A stretch of 64,000 nucleotides of DNA from JACKOB01 sp024234575 (GCA_051208035.1 JBPJFZ010000003.1:248001-312000); one strand, 5' to 3'; positions 16,517-26,323 are shown, numbered from the stretch's first letter. Numbers and translations: made by a program. Notes: generated by a model not told the origin, from the letters alone.

Positions 16517-18577
16517 CTAAGGCTGATCATTTCGCATCAGCTCACAGACTTCACTATGTTGTTTGCGTATCAGATCGAGCAGTGTTGCATAGTTACTTTG
16601 TTTTTCGTCTTTACTGCATTGCTCTAGTCGGGCGGCGCTGTCTTGCAGCTGCAACGCCCCCAAATTAGCTGCAGCACCCTTTAGGCTGTGCGCCAGGCGT
16701 GATATCTCGGTGTGATCTGCCGAATGCAGTTTGCCGGTTAAATCAGCAACGATCTCCGGGCTGGTAGTTAAAAAGCTTTGCACCAGTTTTTGTAAAATCG
16801 CCTCTTTGTTCATCACCCGCTTCAGTAGTCCTGCCCGATCCCACATAACCTGGGAGTGAGATTCTGTTTTCATGGTGCTATCACAAGGTTTGATTTGGTG
16901 GGTGTCTCTATCCATTTTTGATGCCGTAATGTAGTGTTTAAGGGTGGCTATCAACTTGTCAGCGTCCAGGGGTTTTGTCAGGTAATCATCCATACCTGCT
17001 GCCAGGCATTTCTCTCTGTCACCTTTCATGGCGTTTGCTGTCATAGCGATAATAGGAATAGATGGGTTGGAGACGGTCGTCCCCAAGCGAATCGTGCGGG
17101 TTGTTTCATAGCCATCCATGATCGGCATTTGACAGTCCATGAGAATGGCGGCATAGGCATTTTGGCCACTGCTAAGCATCTCCAATGCCTCTTTACCGTT
17201 ATTGGCGATGTCAATTACAAACCCATGTTCTTCAAGTAGTAGTGCGGCGATTTCCTGATTGACCAGATTGTCTTCTACGAGTAGTAATCTGATGCCATTG
17301 TTACTGGTAGGTGGTGCAGTTGTGTCAGTGGCGTTTGCTGTTGTTGCCTGGTTGTCTATTGGGGGGCTGACATGAAAGCGAGTAAGAAATGAGGTGCTAC
17401 TGTCTTCGGTATCTGGAGCCGATAGGGCGATCAGCAATGCGTCGACGATGTTTTTAGCCGTGAGTGGCTTGGTAAAGTAGGCGTTGAATCCGGCATCCGC
17501 AAATACCTTGGCGTCACCCTTATTGCCCGTAGATGCGATGGCAATAAGCTGTAATTTGGCAAACTTCTGTTCACTGCGGATGGCTTTACTTAAACTCAAA
17601 CCATCCATACCGGGCATCTCAGAGTCGATGATAGCTGCGTCGAAATCGTTTTTATCTAATGCCTGCGACAGGTAAAAATAAGCAGTTTCGCCATCTTGTG
17701 CTTCCTCTACCATTGCCCCCCAGCTTTCCAGGTAGTCGCGAAGAAGCTCTCGCTGGCTGGCTGTGTCATCGACAACCAGAATTCGCTTTGACTCAAGGCT
17801 GGTAAGTGGCGTCAGGCTGGGGGTGCTGTTATGACAGGCTGAAGCCTGTATGGTAAAAGTAAAGGTACTGCCTTTGCCTAGCTCACTGGTTGCCTTTACG
17901 TCGCCACCAAGCAGTTTGCATAGCTTTTTAACGATTGTAAGCCCCAAGCCTGTGCCGCCATATTCCCGGGTTGTGGATGCATCACCCTGGCTAAAGGCTT
18001 CGAATAATGTTGCTAACTGTTCTGGCGAGATTCCAATGCCCTGGTCCCGCACGGAGAAAACCAGCGTGCAATGTTTGTTGTTGTCCGCTGGAGTATGTAC
18101 TGTGCTTACTGTCAACGTCACTTCGCCCTGGCGGGTAAACTTGAAGGCATTGCCAACCAGATTCCATAGAATTTGTCTTAATCGACCAGGGTCAGATTTG
18201 ATGAACAAGGGGGTTGATGGATCAATCGCCAGTTGAAACTGAATACCTCTGTCATTTGCTCGATAAATCGCATCTTGCGCGAAGGCGTTGAGGTGCTCAT
18301 GTAAGTTGAACTGGATGGTTTCTACTTCAAGTTTTCCCGCTTCTATTTTCGAAAAGTCGAGAATATCGTTAATAATCGCCAGCAGAGAGTGTGCGCTGGA
18401 TTGGGCTACTTCCGCATAATGTCTGCTTGAGTCGGTGAGATCCTGCCGCAGTAAATGGTTAAGCATACCCAGAACGCCATTCATTGGCGTGCGTATTTCA
18501 TGGCTCATATTGGCGAGAAATTCGCTTTTTGCGATATTTGCTTGCTCAGCTAACTGGCGGGCTTCGACCAGGGGGGG
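16517..18577 (-). CDS. Hybrid histidine kinase, C-terminal part (HisKA-ATPase-REC-REC-Hpt), separated by a frameshift
   Basis: This is the larger part of a hybrid kinase whose beginning is in another frame (18546-19175). After the shift point the protein reads PLVEARQLAEQANIAKSEF, then the phospho-acceptor box NMSHEIRTPMNG, an ATPase domain with a GTGLGL box, two receivers (IIDSEMPGMDG and ILMDCQMPIMDGYE), and an Hpt domain with the phosphotransfer His in AHSLKGAAANLG. A full internal relay is thus present. A longer open frame runs back to 18814, but its first 80 or so residues are out-of-frame noise. No in-frame start with a ribosome-binding site is visible, so as written this half is probably not made unless frame is restored at the G7 tract. 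Confidence 0.75.
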   Translation of the reverse strand, partial: PPLVEARQLAEQANIAKSEFLANMSHEIRTPMNGVLGMLNHLLRQDLTDSSRHYAEVAQSSAHSLLAIINDILDFSKIEAGKLEVETIQFNLHEHLNAFAQDAIYRANDRGIQFQLAIDPSTPLFIKSDPGRLRQILWNLVGNAFKFTRQGEVTLTVSTVHTPADNNKHCTLVFSVRDQGIGISPEQLATLFEAFSQGDASTTREYGGTGLGLTIVKKLCKLLGGDVKATSELGKGSTFTFTIQASACHNSTPSLTPLTSLESKRILVVDDTASQRELLRDYLESWGAMVEEAQDGETAYFYLSQALDKNDFDAAIIDSEMPGMDGLSLSKAIRSEQKFAKLQLIAIASTGNKGDAKVFADAGFNAYFTKPLTAKNIVDALLIALSAPDTEDSSTSFLTRFHVSPPIDNQATTANATDTTAPPTSNNGIRLLLVEDNLVNQEIAALLLEEHGFVIDIANNGKEALEMLSSGQNAYAAILMDCQMPIMDGYETTRTIRLGTTVSNPSIPIIAMTANAMKGDREKCLAAGMDDYLTKPLDADKLIATLKHYITASKMDRDTHQIKPCDSTMKTESHSQVMWDRAGLLKRVMNKEAILQKLVQSFLTTSPEIVADLTGKLHSADHTEISRLAHSLKGAAANLGALQLQDSAARLEQCSKDEKQSNYATLLDLIRKQHSEVCELMRNDQP

Positions 18578-19175
18578 TGATGTCTGTGCGTACGGCGCAG
18601 TAGCCAGAAATTTTGTTGTTTTCGTCAAACAGTGGTGAGATGGAGGTTGATACCCAGTAAATCTTACCTTGTTTATTACGGTTACAGATATTGCCAGTCC
18701 AGGTTTCCCCGTTGGCGATGGTTTTCCAGAGATCCGTCCAGAATGTTCGTGGATGATAGCCAGAGTTAACAATGCGATGATCGCTGCCAAGCAGCTCATC
18801 TTCGCTATAGCCACTAAGCTGGCAGAACATGTTGTTAACTTCGCAAATCTTTCCTTTAATATCGGTTTTGGTCACGATTGAATGTTTGTCGATAGCGGCC
18901 TGATAAGACGCCAATCGCCGTGCCAATTTTATTGCATTGTCGATTTCTGCCTGACAGCTATTGTCTTCTTGTCGTCTGATCAGCCAAAACACGACGCCGA
19001 CGAGGATGGTAATCGCTCCTATTGTTAAAAACAGAATGAGATGCTTTATGTTGGTGGCGAGGAGTTCATCGGAAATAAGTTTTGCGACCTGCTCTGATAC
19101 GAAATAGGAGAGGCCTCCTAATACCAAGGTGATGATGAAAGTTAGAACGAGTGCCAGTTTGATAGGATACTTCAT
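18546..19175 (-). CDS. Hybrid histidine kinase, N-terminal part (two membrane helices and PAS), ends at frameshift
   Basis: These 209 residues are the sensory half of the kinase. Two hydrophobic segments (about residues 6-28 and 44-66) flank a very short periplasmic loop, and a PAS domain covers about 90-200 (KHSIVTKTDIKG to GYCAVRTDIT). PAS domains of this type end in DIT followed by a coiled linker to the kinase. Here that linker is lost: after TDITP the frame runs through PGRSPPVS to a stop. Removing one base from the seven-G tract at 18571-18577 gives TDITPLVEARQLAEQAN and a continuous kinase of about 885 residues. This may be a true mutation, phase variation, or a sequencing error. Confidence 0.75.
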   Translation of the reverse strand: MKYPIKLALVLTFIITLVLGGLSYFVSEQVAKLISDELLATNIKHLILFLTIGAITILVGVVFWLIRRQEDNSCQAEIDNAIKLARRLASYQAAIDKHSIVTKTDIKGKICEVNNMFCQLSGYSEDELLGSDHRIVNSGYHPRTFWTDLWKTIANGETWTGNICNRNKQGKIYWVSTSISPLFDENNKISGYCAVRTDITPPGRSPPVS

Positions 19176-19396
19176 AGAATTTATGACAATCGTGTTCCTT
19201 TAAGTCAGATGTTATTAGCTTAGTAACTGGGTTAGTATTTGTCAGCCTTGTCGCCCAGCGGGTGAAAATATAATTGGCCGATTGTTCTTCTAACCAAACC
19301 GGTAATATGCTGTTTGCGGCCTTCTGGGGCATAGTGTTTAATGTGTCTACGCAATTTTTTTACGATTTAGAGGCCAGAAATCAGGAGCCATACAAA

Positions 19397-20296
19397 ATGA
19401 AAGACCCTCAGAGCGGTATTTTTTCCGATCAAAGCACCCACTTCCACATGCTGGAGTATGGGATAAACGCCGGGGTAACCCTTAGTGAAATTCGCGCAGA
19501 TCTGGACCGCGTTCTACGCGTAGTGCGTAAGCCAGTGCATCTGGTTATCGGCATGGGGGCCACCTTATGGCGACTTATCAACCCCGATGCCATTCCTGCA
19601 GGTCTGCGAGCGTTTGATTCTGTAAAGGGGGTAGATGGTATGTCGGCACCTTCAACGCAGAACGATATTTTGCTCTGGCTGCATAGTGAGTCCCACGATG
19701 AGCTGGTTGAAGCGGTGATGGCGGTGAACGAAATAGTGAAGCCCAGTGCCACGCTGCATGTTGATCTTCCTGGTTTCAGGTACCGTGACTCCCGTGATTT
19801 AACAGGGTTTGTTGACGGTTCTGCTAACCCTAAGGCTGATCAACGACAAGAGGTCGCATTGGTTCCCCAGGGGCAGCCTGGTGCTGGCGGCAGTTTCATG
19901 ATGACGCAAAAATGGATACATAAGCTGGTCGAATTCAAAAAACTGAATGTTATCGCCCAGGAAAAAGTTATTGGCCGCACAAAAACTGACAGCATCGAGC
20001 TGGAAGGGGATGATATGCCCCCTGATTCTCATGTTAGCCGTACCGACCTGAAAGTAGATGGTGAAGGCGTTAAAATGTATCGCCGCAGCGTACCGTTTGC
20101 CAACGCCCAGGAGCAGGGGCTATATTTTTTGGCTTTTGCCGCTGAGATAAAGCGTTTTGATCTGCTGTTGAGCAGGATGTATGGCAACTATGGTGATGGC
20201 TTAAGAGATCGTCTGCTTGATTTTTCTACGCCAGTGACCGGCGGCTACTGGTTTGCCCCGAGCAAGCCTGATTTGCATGCAGCGCTGCAGCGCTAA
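19397..20296 (+). CDS. DyP-type peroxidase, YfeX-like
   Basis: A 299-residue dye-decolourising heme peroxidase. The family motif GFVDG is at 137-141 with catalytic Asp140, the proximal heme ligand is probably His212 (in DSHVSRTDL), and a distal arginine occurs in MYRRSVPF. It uses hydrogen peroxide to oxidise bulky substrates; E. coli YfeX acts on porphyrinogens. No signal peptide is present, so it is cytoplasmic. I choose ATG 19397, preceded by AGGAG nine bases upstream; the frame is open 41 codons earlier but those residues are unrelated. It is convergent with the next gene and appears to be a single-gene unit. Confidence 0.9.
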   Translation: MKDPQSGIFSDQSTHFHMLEYGINAGVTLSEIRADLDRVLRVVRKPVHLVIGMGATLWRLINPDAIPAGLRAFDSVKGVDGMSAPSTQNDILLWLHSESHDELVEAVMAVNEIVKPSATLHVDLPGFRYRDSRDLTGFVDGSANPKADQRQEVALVPQGQPGAGGSFMMTQKWIHKLVEFKKLNVIAQEKVIGRTKTDSIELEGDDMPPDSHVSRTDLKVDGEGVKMYRRSVPFANAQEQGLYFLAFAAEIKRFDLLLSRMYGNYGDGLRDRLLDFSTPVTGGYWFAPSKPDLHAALQR

Positions 20297-20344
20297 GATA
20301 GTGAGCCCTAAGCCTGCACTATGTTGTAAACGCCCCTTTTGATA

Positions 20345-20382
20345 TTTGTGCGCCGTTGCCTTTGTGGTTGGCGGCGTACAAA
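20345..20382. repeat. Stem-loop between convergent genes
   Basis: An 11-base inverted repeat (left arm 20345-20355, right arm 20372-20382) with one G-T wobble encloses a 16-base loop, between the DyP peroxidase and the kinase gene that ends at 20418. Neither side has a T tract, so it is not a classical terminator, but it lies where a bidirectional one would be expected. Confidence 0.4.
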
Positions 20383-20417
20383 ACCAAGACTTCCTATTCG
20401 TGGTGATACCTGAGCTG

Positions 20418-23400
20418 TCAGCTGCTCTTCTTCAACTTGGTGCTAATCAGCGCCCTTACGGCTGCAGGCTTGACGGGTTTGTTCAAGAAAAAGTAGCCTC
20501 GGTTTGCGGTTGTCTCTTTTAGGTCATCGGTATTGACCGCTGTGATCAAAACACCGGGTACCTGGCAGTGCCACTGGCTTTTCAGTTCATCCATCAGGTC
20601 GAGGCCATTGACGTTATTATCAAGTTGATAGTCTGCGAGAATAATATCAGGGATCGTGTCTGCGGTTTTGGTTAACGCTTCTGCCAATGTCGATGCCGTG
20701 ATTACCTTGCATTTCCAGCCGCGCAGCAGTGCTTCCATCGCTTGCAGAATAGACTGGTCATTGTCGATACAGAGAATAACCCGCCCTTCAAGACTGCCGG
20801 GGGGGCGGGTGAGGTTTGTATCTTCCTTAAGGTTGATGCTAGAGGCGTCACCGTAAGGAACGGTTATTCTAAAGACGCTGCCTTTGCCTTGCGTGGAGTT
20901 AACGCTAACGGGATGTTTCAGCATGTGACTGATGCGATCCACTATCGCCAGGCCCAGACCTAAGCCGCTTTTGTCGGCACCTTGTTGGGGTAGCCGTTTG
21001 AACTCTTCGAAAATGTGATTGAGCTGGTCATTAGGAATGCCGGGGCCGGTGTCCCAGACTTCAATTCGAATTCCCTGCTGAGATCGCCGACAGCCCAGAA
21101 TTACCCGGCCATTGTCAGTATAACGTATCGCGTTTGAGAGAAAGTTCTGAATGACCCGACGCAGCATTTGGATATCACTGCGAACCACAGCAGAGCAAAA
21201 CACCGTTTCTAACTGGATGCGCTTATCTGTGGCAATGGCGCCAAACTCATGGGAAAGAGGGTGCAGAATATCATTCAGGCAAAAATCACTGATTTGCGGC
21301 TCCAGAGCGCCCGCATCCATTTTAGAAATATCAAGTAACGTGCTTAGAATTTCTTCTGCCGCATTCAGAGATCGATCGATATGTGCTAATAAACTTGAGG
21401 CTTCCGGGGCGTCGGCTATCTTCGGTTGTAGTGCCGAGGTGAACAATCTGGCAGCGTTAAGCGGTTGCAGCAGGTCATGACTGGCTGAGGCCAGAAATCG
21501 CGTTTTACTTTGATTGGCCTGCTCTGACAAACGGGTGGCACGACTGAGCTTGTCGTTTAGTTTAGACAGCTCTTCGGTACGCTCCTTCACTCGCTGTTCA
21601 AGATAAGTGTTAGTTTCTTTTAATGCGATTTCGGTTTTGCGCATCCGGGTAATGTCCGAAAACGTTGTCACAAAGCCGCCGTTAATTGTTGGTGTCCCCT
21701 GAATTAACAAGACAGAGCCATCGGGACGCTCGCGTTCGTATTCGTGCTTCTCGCCACGCTCGATCATTTCCAGGCGCAGTTTAACCAGGGTTTCAACTTT
21801 GTCCGAGGACAAATTAGTCGCGTTTAAGTTAAATCGCACAAGGTCTTCTATTTTACGGCCAACTTTGACAAATCCTGGCGGGTAGTTGAAAAAGTCGAGA
21901 TAACTTTGGTTCCAGGCAACCAGCTTTAACGATTTGTCTATTACGCTGATGCCTAAGGCGATATTTTCTATCGCTGACTGCAACAAATCACGGTTAAACT
22001 GCATTACCTGATTGGCTTCATCGACAATGCTAACCACATCTTCAATCTGCATTTCCCGGCCTTTCAGGGTCGAGTCCAGCACCACTTTTGCTGTTGATGA
22101 GCCAATAACACTGGCCAGCTGGGTTTCGATATAACGCAGAAATTCCGGGGTTGCCTGTTTGCCGGCAGATAACCGGGTCTGGAAACGTGTTTCATAATAG
22201 TCAAACAGTGACCTGGTCTTTTCCGGCCCAAGAAAGCGTTCGCTGACTGCCCGAATATCTTCATTACTGGCAACCCCGACCCAGTCTTGTTCGTGGGTTA
22301 CGTTGGCGGGCTGGTTGTCTTCCTGAAACAACGTTGCGACCTGAATTTTTTCTCGAATGCTTTGTCGGGTAAACAGTGAAAACATGACATAGCACAACAG
22401 GTTTAGTGTCAGGCTCCAAATAGTTCCCTGATTGATATGACTGATGGCACTGTTTTTTGTTGACATGTCGCTTGGCAGTTGCAGACCAAGTTCGTTAATT
22501 GCTGGGATAAATGTATCCGGTACTGCCAATATGGGTAGGAGCAGGGTGGTAAACCAGACACTAAAGCCAACCAGCAGGCCGATCATTGCTCCCTGAAAAT
22601 TGCCTCGACGCCAGATAAGCCCGCCGATAATTGCTGGTGCAAATTGTGCGGCGGCGACAAAGGATAATAGTCCGAAAGCGGTGAGCGATGCTTTTTCTCC
22701 GGCGGCGCGATAGAAAGCATAAGCCGCCATAATAACGGCGATGATTGCCACACGCCTGATAAGTAAAATTATGTGGCTTAGGTTCTTGTGCTTGCGTACC
22801 TTGTCACCCAGTATTGCCAGAAACGCAGGAATAATTATTTCGTTAGATATCATGGTGCTTAAGGTAACCGCGCTGACGATAACCATAGCCGTTGCGGCTG
22901 AACTGCCGCCAATAAACGCGAGAATGGTCAGCCAGGTCTGATCCTGGCTGATGGGGAGCAGCAGCACGAAGGTGTCGGTATCTACCTGCTGCCCATCGAA
23001 GGTTAGCAACCCCGCACCGGCAATGGGTAAAACGAAAAAGCTGATAAGAAACAAGTACAGGGGAAGTAACCAGCGCACCATTTTCAAGTCATCGATATGT
23101 GCGTTTTCGACGACCGTGACGTGAAACTGGCGGGGCAAGCAGATAATGGCGAACATCGCGACGATAGTCTGGGTAATCATGGTGGTGACATCAAAACCAC
23201 CGAGGCTGAAGTTGATAAGATTCGATTGCTGATGTACCTGGGTAAAAATGTCATCCATGCTATCGAACATGACATAGCAAACGTAAATACCGACAGCGAG
23301 AAAGGCAATCAGCTTGACGATTGATTCGAAAGCCACTGCCTGCACCATGCCCTGATGATGTTCCGTTGAGTCAAGATGACGGGTACCAAATAGAACCGTA

Positions 23401-23924
23401 AAAACGGCCAAAAACATGGCGGCATACCAGGCCGAATCCTGGTTGACAGGTATAGCGCTTAAGTTTGTGCCGTGTACACCTGTCGTTACAAGATTGTATC
23501 CCATGGCGATGCCTTTAAGCTGCAGCGCAATGTAGGGTATGATGCCGATGGTTGCGATCACCGTAATCATAATGGCGAGAATCTGTGACTTTCCATATCG
23601 CGAGGCGATAAAGTCAGCAATGGATGTTGTTTTCTGGCGCTTACCCATAATCACCAGTCGGCGAATAAGCGGCATGCCAAACAGGATCATCAAAAACGGA
23701 CCCAGATAAATTGGCAGAAAGCCTAATCCTTCGTTCGACGCACGGCCTACCGCACCATAAAAGGTCCAGGATGTGCAATATACCGCCAGTGATAAACTGT
23801 AGACCAGACCTCGGGTAATCGACGACTGGTAAAGACGCGAGCTTTTATCACCCCAGTAGGCAATAGCGAACAGGAATCCCACATAAGTAATGGAAATCGC
23901 GATAATCAGCCAGCCAGAAATCAT
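20418..23924 (-). CDS. Sodium:solute symporter-histidine kinase-receiver fusion (CrbS/MxtR-like)
   Basis: A 1168-residue hybrid kinase whose sensor is a whole transporter fold. About residues 1-510 are a sodium:solute symporter with around 13 helices. A PAS domain follows at about 640-760 (NIALGISVIDKSLKLVAWN), then a coiled coil and the phospho-acceptor box ASASHDLLQPLNAARLF with His816. An ATPase domain (GLGLGLAIVDR) and a C-terminal receiver (IILADYQLDNNVNG) complete it. The architecture and the HDLLQP box match CrbS of Vibrio and MxtR of Pseudomonas, which with CrbR/ErdR control acetate use. It is divergent from a symporter operon, 249 bases away, fitting that role. The partner LuxR-type regulator is not in this window. 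Confidence 0.85.
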   Translation of the reverse strand: MISGWLIIAISITYVGFLFAIAYWGDKSSRLYQSSITRGLVYSLSLAVYCTSWTFYGAVGRASNEGLGFLPIYLGPFLMILFGMPLIRRLVIMGKRQKTTSIADFIASRYGKSQILAIMITVIATIGIIPYIALQLKGIAMGYNLVTTGVHGTNLSAIPVNQDSAWYAAMFLAVFTVLFGTRHLDSTEHHQGMVQAVAFESIVKLIAFLAVGIYVCYVMFDSMDDIFTQVHQQSNLINFSLGGFDVTTMITQTIVAMFAIICLPRQFHVTVVENAHIDDLKMVRWLLPLYLFLISFFVLPIAGAGLLTFDGQQVDTDTFVLLLPISQDQTWLTILAFIGGSSAATAMVIVSAVTLSTMISNEIIIPAFLAILGDKVRKHKNLSHIILLIRRVAIIAVIMAAYAFYRAAGEKASLTAFGLLSFVAAAQFAPAIIGGLIWRRGNFQGAMIGLLVGFSVWFTTLLLPILAVPDTFIPAINELGLQLPSDMSTKNSAISHINQGTIWSLTLNLLCYVMFSLFTRQSIREKIQVATLFQEDNQPANVTHEQDWVGVASNEDIRAVSERFLGPEKTRSLFDYYETRFQTRLSAGKQATPEFLRYIETQLASVIGSSTAKVVLDSTLKGREMQIEDVVSIVDEANQVMQFNRDLLQSAIENIALGISVIDKSLKLVAWNQSYLDFFNYPPGFVKVGRKIEDLVRFNLNATNLSSDKVETLVKLRLEMIERGEKHEYERERPDGSVLLIQGTPTINGGFVTTFSDITRMRKTEIALKETNTYLEQRVKERTEELSKLNDKLSRATRLSEQANQSKTRFLASASHDLLQPLNAARLFTSALQPKIADAPEASSLLAHIDRSLNAAEEILSTLLDISKMDAGALEPQISDFCLNDILHPLSHEFGAIATDKRIQLETVFCSAVVRSDIQMLRRVIQNFLSNAIRYTDNGRVILGCRRSQQGIRIEVWDTGPGIPNDQLNHIFEEFKRLPQQGADKSGLGLGLAIVDRISHMLKHPVSVNSTQGKGSVFRITVPYGDASSINLKEDTNLTRPPGSLEGRVILCIDNDQSILQAMEALLRGWKCKVITASTLAEALTKTADTIPDIILADYQLDNNVNGLDLMDELKSQWHCQVPGVLITAVNTDDLKETTANRGYFFLNKPVKPAAVRALISTKLKKSS

Positions 23925-24173
23925 GTGCGCCCCTGTTGTTTTTTGTTATTTTTTATCACCTTGCGCCATCGAACTTACGAAGACGCAGCATCAGGCAACC
24001 TAAAAAAGCATACCCACTTTTAGTGGTTTCGCAACCATCCGTTATTCTGTGTCAAATCGCCGGCTTGCTCTACGACTAATGTACTACGCTTTTTTGACCA
24101 AAGTCGTATATCAACATTCGCCGTTCGTCCCGTAATCTAAAAGTGTCTATAACAATAACTATGGGGTGTGGCT

Positions 24174-24440
24174 ATGTCGCAACACAAGAAAGAAAATATG
24201 GAAGCTTACTGGAAAGAAAATCTTAAGATTCTTGCGATTCTTTTGACAATCTGGTTTGCCGTCTCGTTTGGCGCGGGCATTTTATTTGTCGATGCGTTAG
24301 ATACGATTAAAGTCGGAGGATTCCCTCTTGGCTTTTGGTTTGCCCAACAAGGGTCCATTTACACGTTCGTTATTCTGATATTTGTGTACGTCTGGTTGAT
24401 GAATCGCCTCGATCGCAAATATGACTTCCATGAAGAATAG
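24174..24440 (+). CDS. DUF4212 small subunit of a sodium/solute symporter
   Basis: An 88-residue membrane protein of the DUF4212 family (sodium/substrate symporter small subunit). It has a polar N-terminus and two helices, about residues 18-42 and 57-79, separated by the conserved KVGGFPLGFWFAQQGS segment. Members are always encoded just before a large symporter subunit, as here (14 bases to the next start). ATG 24174 follows a GGGGTG ribosome-binding site at five bases; an in-frame GTG at 24168 is the alternative. It probably stabilises or regulates the large subunit at the inner membrane. Confidence 0.88.
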   Translation: MSQHKKENMEAYWKENLKILAILLTIWFAVSFGAGILFVDALDTIKVGGFPLGFWFAQQGSIYTFVILIFVYVWLMNRLDRKYDFHEE

Positions 24441-24454
24441 CCGGGGATAATTAA

Positions 24455-26233
24455 ATGGATACGCAAACGCTAATTTATATGTTCGTGGGTGCCAGTTTTG
24501 CACTCTACATAGGCATCGCGATTTGGTCGCGAGCCGGTTCAACAAGTGAGTATTATGTAGCCAGTGGTGGTGTTCACCCCATCGCTAATGGTATGGCAAC
24601 CGGCGCAGACTGGATGTCGGCAGCGTCGTTTATTTCGATGGCGGGGATCATTTCGTTTGTTGGTCGTGATGGCGCTGTTTACCTGATGGGCTGGACAGGT
24701 GGCTATGTGCTGCTGGCAATGTGCCTGGCACCTTACCTGAGAAAGTTTGGCAAGTTTACCGTGCCAGAGTTTGTGGGTGAGCGGTATTACTCGCAAACCG
24801 CCCGTGTGGTCGCTGTTATCTGCGTTATATTTATTTCTTTTACCTATGTTGCCGGCCAGATGAGAGGCGTGGGTATCGTGTTTTCACGCTACCTTGAAGT
24901 CGATATCAATATGGGGGTTTTTATTGGTATGGCGATAGTATTTGTCTATGCGGTGCTAGGTGGCATGAAGGGCATTACTTATACGCAGGTGGCACAGTAC
25001 TGCGTCATGATCTTCGCTTATATGATTCCGGCCATTTACATTTCGATGATGATGACAGGTAATCCTATTCCGCAGCTTGGTTTCGGTAGCACGGTTAGTG
25101 GCAGTGATGTGTACTTGCTCGACAAACTTAATGGCTTGTCCCAGGAGCTTGGGTTCTCCCAATACACCAGTGGCACCAAATCGACGGTGGATGTGTTCTT
25201 TATTACCGTAGCCTTAATGGTTGGTACAGCAGGTTTGCCCCACGTAATAGTTCGATTTTTCACTGTGCCAAAAGTTAGTGATGCGCGGTTATCGGCGGGT
25301 TATGCGTTGTTGTTTATCGCTATTTTGTATACCACTGCACCAGCAGTTGCGTCTTTCGCACGGGTGAATCTGATCGAAACGGTTTCTAACGCCGAATACC
25401 AGAAGCTGCCAACATGGTTTGCAAACTGGGAAAAGTCCGGCCTGATTGCATGGCAGGATAAAAACGGTGACGGGAAAATCCAATATGTTGCGGGCAAGCC
25501 TTTTAATGGTGCTCCTGCTTTTGCTGAAGGTGACGTACGTGGTGCCAGTGGCGAAAGAGTGGTGACCAACGAAAGTACGGCTAATGGCAACGAGCTGTAT
25601 GTTGATCGCGACATTATGGTTTTAGCGAATCCTGAAATTGCCCAATTACCGGGCTGGGTGATTGCACTGATTGCTGCCGGTGGCCTGGCCGCTGCACTAT
25701 CAACGGCCGCAGGTTTGTTGTTAGTTATCTCAACGTCTATTTCCCATGACTTGTTAAAGAGTAACCTGGCACCCAATATCAACGAGAAGCAAGAGTTACT
25801 TGCCGCACGTTTAGCTGCCGCGGCAGCGATTATGGTAGCTGGGTACTTTGGTATCAACCCACCCGGGTTTGTGGCGCAAGTGGTGGCATTTGCCTTTGGT
25901 TTGGCCGCTGCCTCTTTCTTCCCGGCCATATTGATGGGTATCTTTAACAAGAAGATGAACAAGGAAGGCGCGATTGCCGGTATGTTGGTTGGTTTAATAT
26001 TTACCTTCGCCTACATCGTCTACTTCAAGTTCGTTAACCCTGCCGCGAACACACCTGATAACTGGTTGTTTGGTGTGTCGCCTGAGGGTATTGGTACTTT
26101 CGGTATGATTTTAAACTTTGTTGTGTCATATGCGGTGAGCAAGGTTACGCCTCCACCACCAGAGCATATCCAGCACCTTGTTGATGATATTCGCATCCCC
26201 AGGGGAGCTGGCGCGCCAGTCGCTGACCACTAA
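24455..26233 (+). CDS. Sodium:solute symporter large subunit (VC_2705 family, ActP-like)
   Basis: A 592-residue integral membrane transporter of the sodium:solute symporter family, in the subgroup that pairs with DUF4212 proteins. The N-terminal segment SEYYVASGGVHPIANGMATGADWMSAASF is typical of ActP-type monocarboxylate symporters, and about 13 helices can be traced. A soluble insert at about residues 305-395 is unusual in length and contains an EF-hand-like DKNGDGKIQ (near residue 335). The adjacent CrbS-like kinase suggests acetate or another short-chain acid as substrate; this is inference. A good terminator follows at 26298. Confidence 0.87.
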   Translation: MDTQTLIYMFVGASFALYIGIAIWSRAGSTSEYYVASGGVHPIANGMATGADWMSAASFISMAGIISFVGRDGAVYLMGWTGGYVLLAMCLAPYLRKFGKFTVPEFVGERYYSQTARVVAVICVIFISFTYVAGQMRGVGIVFSRYLEVDINMGVFIGMAIVFVYAVLGGMKGITYTQVAQYCVMIFAYMIPAIYISMMMTGNPIPQLGFGSTVSGSDVYLLDKLNGLSQELGFSQYTSGTKSTVDVFFITVALMVGTAGLPHVIVRFFTVPKVSDARLSAGYALLFIAILYTTAPAVASFARVNLIETVSNAEYQKLPTWFANWEKSGLIAWQDKNGDGKIQYVAGKPFNGAPAFAEGDVRGASGERVVTNESTANGNELYVDRDIMVLANPEIAQLPGWVIALIAAGGLAAALSTAAGLLLVISTSISHDLLKSNLAPNINEKQELLAARLAAAAAIMVAGYFGINPPGFVAQVVAFAFGLAAASFFPAILMGIFNKKMNKEGAIAGMLVGLIFTFAYIVYFKFVNPAANTPDNWLFGVSPEGIGTFGMILNFVVSYAVSKVTPPPPEHIQHLVDDIRIPRGAGAPVADH

Positions 26234-26297
26234 AACAGCAAACCCGGGAAACGGTGTACCAGAAAAGGCCGTTTCCTGCTCAATGTCTCGTTATCTT

Positions 26298-26323
26298 AGC
26301 GTCCTTCGGGGCGCTCTTTTTTT
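26298..26323 (+). terminator. Rho-independent terminator after the symporter operon
   Basis: The hairpin AGCGTCC-TTCG-GGGCGCT (one G-T wobble, stable TTCG loop) is followed by CTTTTTTT. It lies 65 bases after the symporter stop. A second imperfect repeat, GGAAACGG/CCGTTTCC, lies closer to the gene. Confidence 0.8.

Noticed and set aside
24024..24037. TGGTT-TCGC-AACCA dyad between the symporter-kinase and DUF4212 genes
   Set aside because: Five-base arms are expected by chance in a stretch of this size and no second copy is nearby.
25300..25962. 220-codon frame opposite the symporter gene
   Set aside because: Low-complexity Ala/Pro-rich antisense reading of membrane helices; no start signal.
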